From: Marinagarivorans sp. UBA5870 | Lineage (GTDB): Bacteria; Pseudomonadota; Gammaproteobacteria; Pseudomonadales; Cellvibrionaceae | Direction: 5' to 3' | Length of the DNA: 7,979 nt | Assembly (NCBI GenBank): GCA_002432555.1 | Contig: DJFO01000429.1 | Coordinates: 1 to 7,979 of the forward strand | Shown: piece after piece, positions 6,426 to 7,979 of the stretch | Layout: each line of letters begins with the position of its first letter | Numbering within the stretch: the stretch's first letter is position 1 | Position numbers and translations under genes: made by a program | Notes under the pieces: model-generated | Seen by the model: only the letters and a program-made list of their open reading frames with translations | Told to the model about the DNA's origin: nothing | The model's database searches: none

Positions 6426-7198
6426 TTCCAGCGCTTTACCTCAACAAGGGACAGGTTCACATCTGGCTGGTCGATCCGGTCGGCATCGACGACCCTCATC
6501 TGCTGGACCGTTACCACGCACTATTAACGCCGGAAGAACACGCAAAATGGCAACGTTACCGGTTTGATAAAGACAAGCATCAACATCTGGTCACCCGCGC
6601 ACTTATCCGCGATACGCTGTCGCGCTATGAACCGAAGGTGGCACCGCCAGACTGGCGATTCGAATTAAATCCATATGGCAAACCCGCGGTTGCCAATCCG
6701 CTGGCGCAACCCTTGTTTTTTAATCTTTCCCACACCCAGAACCTCGCCGCCATGGCCATCACTCGCACGGCAGAAGTTGGGGTGGACGTGGAGAAAGTTA
6801 AACCGGTAGAGCAAGTGCGAGGATTGGCAGAGCGCTGTTTTGCGGACAGCGAAATTCAGTATGTTTTTAGCGGTGATGCTAATTCTCTAATGCAACGCTT
6901 CTTCAAGCTCTGGACACTGAAGGAAGCCTACATAAAAGCGCGAGGCTGCGGTATGAGCCTCTCACTTCAATCGGTGATATTCGCCCCGCTGGCTCAACCT
7001 TTGACGGTGAATTTCGATGCAAGTCACGACGATTTCCCAACCGCTTGGCGATTCGGCCACTGGGAAATCGGCAGCGAACATTTGTTGTCCATGGCAATGA
7101 ATGTAGACACCTCGCAGCCCCCGGCGGTAGAGCTTTTCCGCGTGACCCCACTAGGTGATTTCGCACGGGCGGGCGCCACTGAAGTAGTTGGGCGCTGA
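6422..7198 (+). CDS. Sfp-type 4'-phosphopantetheinyl transferase
   Basis: This enzyme moves the phosphopantetheine arm from coenzyme A to a serine of carrier proteins, turning apo-ACP or apo-PCP into the holo form. The 258-residue length is typical of the Sfp type, about twice that of AcpS. The family signatures are present: RYRFDKDKHQHLVTRALIRD in the N-terminal half, then NPYGKPAV, LFFNLSHTQNLAAMAIT, GVDVEKV (G120, metal ligands D122 and E124) and FFKLWTLKEAYIKARGCG (160-177, with W164, K167, E168 and K172). The ATG at 6422 overlaps the EVE stop by 4 bp and has no Shine-Dalgarno of its own, so its translation is probably coupled to EVE. A longer open frame upstream lies within EVE and lacks family features. 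No NRPS, PKS or carrier protein gene is in the window, so its targets are unknown. It may be a broad-range enzyme serving fatty-acid or secondary-metabolite carriers, as PcpS does in P. aeruginosa. Confidence 0.94.
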   Translation: MIPALYLNKGQVHIWLVDPVGIDDPHLLDRYHALLTPEEHAKWQRYRFDKDKHQHLVTRALIRDTLSRYEPKVAPPDWRFELNPYGKPAVANPLAQPLFFNLSHTQNLAAMAITRTAEVGVDVEKVKPVEQVRGLAERCFADSEIQYVFSGDANSLMQRFFKLWTLKEAYIKARGCGMSLSLQSVIFAPLAQPLTVNFDASHDDFPTAWRFGHWEIGSEHLLSMAMNVDTSQPPAVELFRVTPLGDFARAGATEVVGR

Positions 7199-7375
7199 TC
7201 AGAGTTTGTCAAAATAGCCGGCCACCAGATAACCCGTTATCGATATCAGCACCAGCACAAAAATTAGAATCGCCATCAACCCCCAAAAGCGAAATGGCTT
7301 GCGTTCAACTTTGTAAATCCCTTCGCTGAGTACTTTATCCACTCGTGCCTGATCTTCTGGGAACAGTTTGGGCAT
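7199..7375 (-). CDS. 58-residue single-pass membrane protein, DUF3094-like
   Basis: A short gene that begins MPKLFPEDQARVDKVL and continues EGIYKVERKPFRFWG, followed by one membrane helix (about residues 33-53) and a short tail ending FDKL. The pattern 'PEDQ-x-RV', then 'VER-x-PFR', then a C-terminal membrane helix recalls the DUF3094 family of small gammaproteobacterial proteins; this is from memory of the family, not a search. The topology suggests an N-terminus in the cytoplasm with a tail anchor. The start is ATG 7375, with GAGGTG at 7386-7391 as ribosome binding site, 10 bases before it. It lies 30 bp downstream of the AAA ATPase on the same strand, so it is probably in the same transcript. 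Its stop (7199-7201) touches the transferase stop (7196-7198). Function is unknown. Confidence 0.82.
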   Translation of the reverse strand: MPKLFPEDQARVDKVLSEGIYKVERKPFRFWGLMAILIFVLVLISITGYLVAGYFDKL

Positions 7376-7405
7376 GGTTGTTTTTCACCTCGATTATTAC
7401 TTACA

Positions 7406-7979
7406 TCAATTTGCAGCTACCGCGCGACCCGCCGCCCAGGCTCGCAGCTGATTCATTTGCTCCACCATAATCACTGATAAGGGGCGGGTATTGACGATGG
7501 CATCCCGCACGTGGTCAACGGACAACTCCTCCCCCCGAGCCGACGCGCTGTACATGGCCGACACCACGGCCTGCTCCACTTCCGCGCCGGTAAAACCCTC
7601 AGTCATTGCTGCAAGCTCCGCAAGATCGAAACTGCGGCTGAGCAGACCGCGTTTTTCCATATGAATTTCAAAAATCACTCGACGCATTTCCGCGTCGGGC
7701 AGATCAATAAAGAAAATCTCATCAAATCGTCCCTTGCGCATCAGCTCGGGCGGTAACACGCTAATGTCATTGCTCGTAGCAACCAGAAATACCCGGCTTT
7801 TGCGCTCCGCCATCCAGGTCAATAAAGTGCCAAGCAGCCGTTTACTCGTCGCGTTCTCACCATCGTTCTGCGCCAGACCCTTTTCGATTTCATCGATCCA
7901 CAACACACACGGCGACATCACATCGGCAAGCTTGAGTGCATCGCGAAGGTTTCTCTCGGTCTCGCCTACATACTTGTTG
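7406..7979 (-). CDS. Ycf46-like AAA+ ATPase, C-terminal part, 5' end outside window
   Basis: About 190 C-terminal residues are visible and the frame runs open through the window edge. The first visible residues, KYVGETERNLRDALKLAD, match the pore loop and following helix of AAA ATPases. Then come Walker B (CVLWIDEIEKG, with the catalytic DE), the sensor 1 region (VFLVATSNDI) and the arginine-finger box (LMRKGRFDEIFFIDLP). The helical lid follows (RRVIFEIHMEKRG, then FDLAELAAMTEGFTGAEVEQAV), and a tail with TRPLSVIMVEQMNQLRAWA. 'GRFDEIFF-D-P', 'GFTGAEVEQAV' and 'T-PLS' followed by 'LRAWA' are typical of the Ycf46/SpoVK-like group of soluble AAA proteins. Walker A is outside the window. These proteins remodel substrates using ATP, but the partner here is unknown. 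It is followed by the 58-residue membrane protein gene, a possible functional partner. Confidence 0.92.
   Translation of the reverse strand, partial: NKYVGETERNLRDALKLADVMSPCVLWIDEIEKGLAQNDGENATSKRLLGTLLTWMAERKSRVFLVATSNDISVLPPELMRKGRFDEIFFIDLPDAEMRRVIFEIHMEKRGLLSRSFDLAELAAMTEGFTGAEVEQAVVSAMYSASARGEELSVDHVRDAIVNTRPLSVIMVEQMNQLRAWAAGRAVAAN

Noticed and set aside
7228..7241. GATAAC-CC-GTTATC palindrome as terminator or operator
   Set aside because: It falls inside the membrane helix codons of the 58-residue gene, has a 2-base centre and no T-run; probably chance.

Overview
The window looks like an ordinary chromosomal segment of a moderately GC-rich gammaproteobacterium, most like the Pseudomonas/Cellvibrio side of that class. 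The reasons are a two-ACT-domain SerB starting MRELILITISG, a divergent AhpA/YtjB-family membrane protein next to serB (the serB-smp neighbourhood also known from E. coli), a YbaL-type cation/proton antiporter very close to E. coli YbaL in its N-terminal half, a DUF3094-type small membrane protein and a Ycf46-like AAA ATPase. I see no insertion sequence, phage gene, CRISPR array, rRNA or tRNA, and no clear shift in base or codon use that would mark an island.

Layout. Bases 2-1102 (+) hold the C-terminal part of a UvrD/Rep-type helicase that begins before the window. It converges, with only 7 bp between stop codons, on ybaL (1110-2801, -). Upstream of ybaL on the same strand is the AhpA/YtjB-like gene (2930-4108, -). 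A 236-bp intergenic region follows, carrying a three-copy 21-bp tandem repeat and a consensus -10 box, and separates it from the divergent serB (4345-5565, +). serB is followed by a 103-residue unrecognised protein (5644-5955), an EVE-domain protein (5958-6425) and an Sfp-type phosphopantetheinyl transferase (6422-7198). All are on the + strand, the last three spaced by 2 bp and then overlapping by 4 bp, so this is a likely operon with an intervening hairpin after serB. From the other side come a Ycf46-like AAA ATPase (7406 to beyond the window end, -) and, 30 bp downstream of it, a 58-residue membrane protein (7199-7375, -). The stop codon of the latter directly abuts the transferase stop.

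How the genes may work together. serB makes serine from phosphoserine; the transferase arms carrier proteins on a serine side chain; the EVE protein probably reads modified bases. No shared pathway follows from this, and the co-transcription may simply be housekeeping linkage. The most interesting items are the long cytoplasmic tail of the AhpA/YtjB-like protein, which looks to me like a degenerate class III nucleotide-cyclase fold, the helically phased repeat in the divergent regulatory region, and the unrecognised small proteins at 5644-5955 and 7199-7375. I did not find a convincing undescribed multi-gene system.
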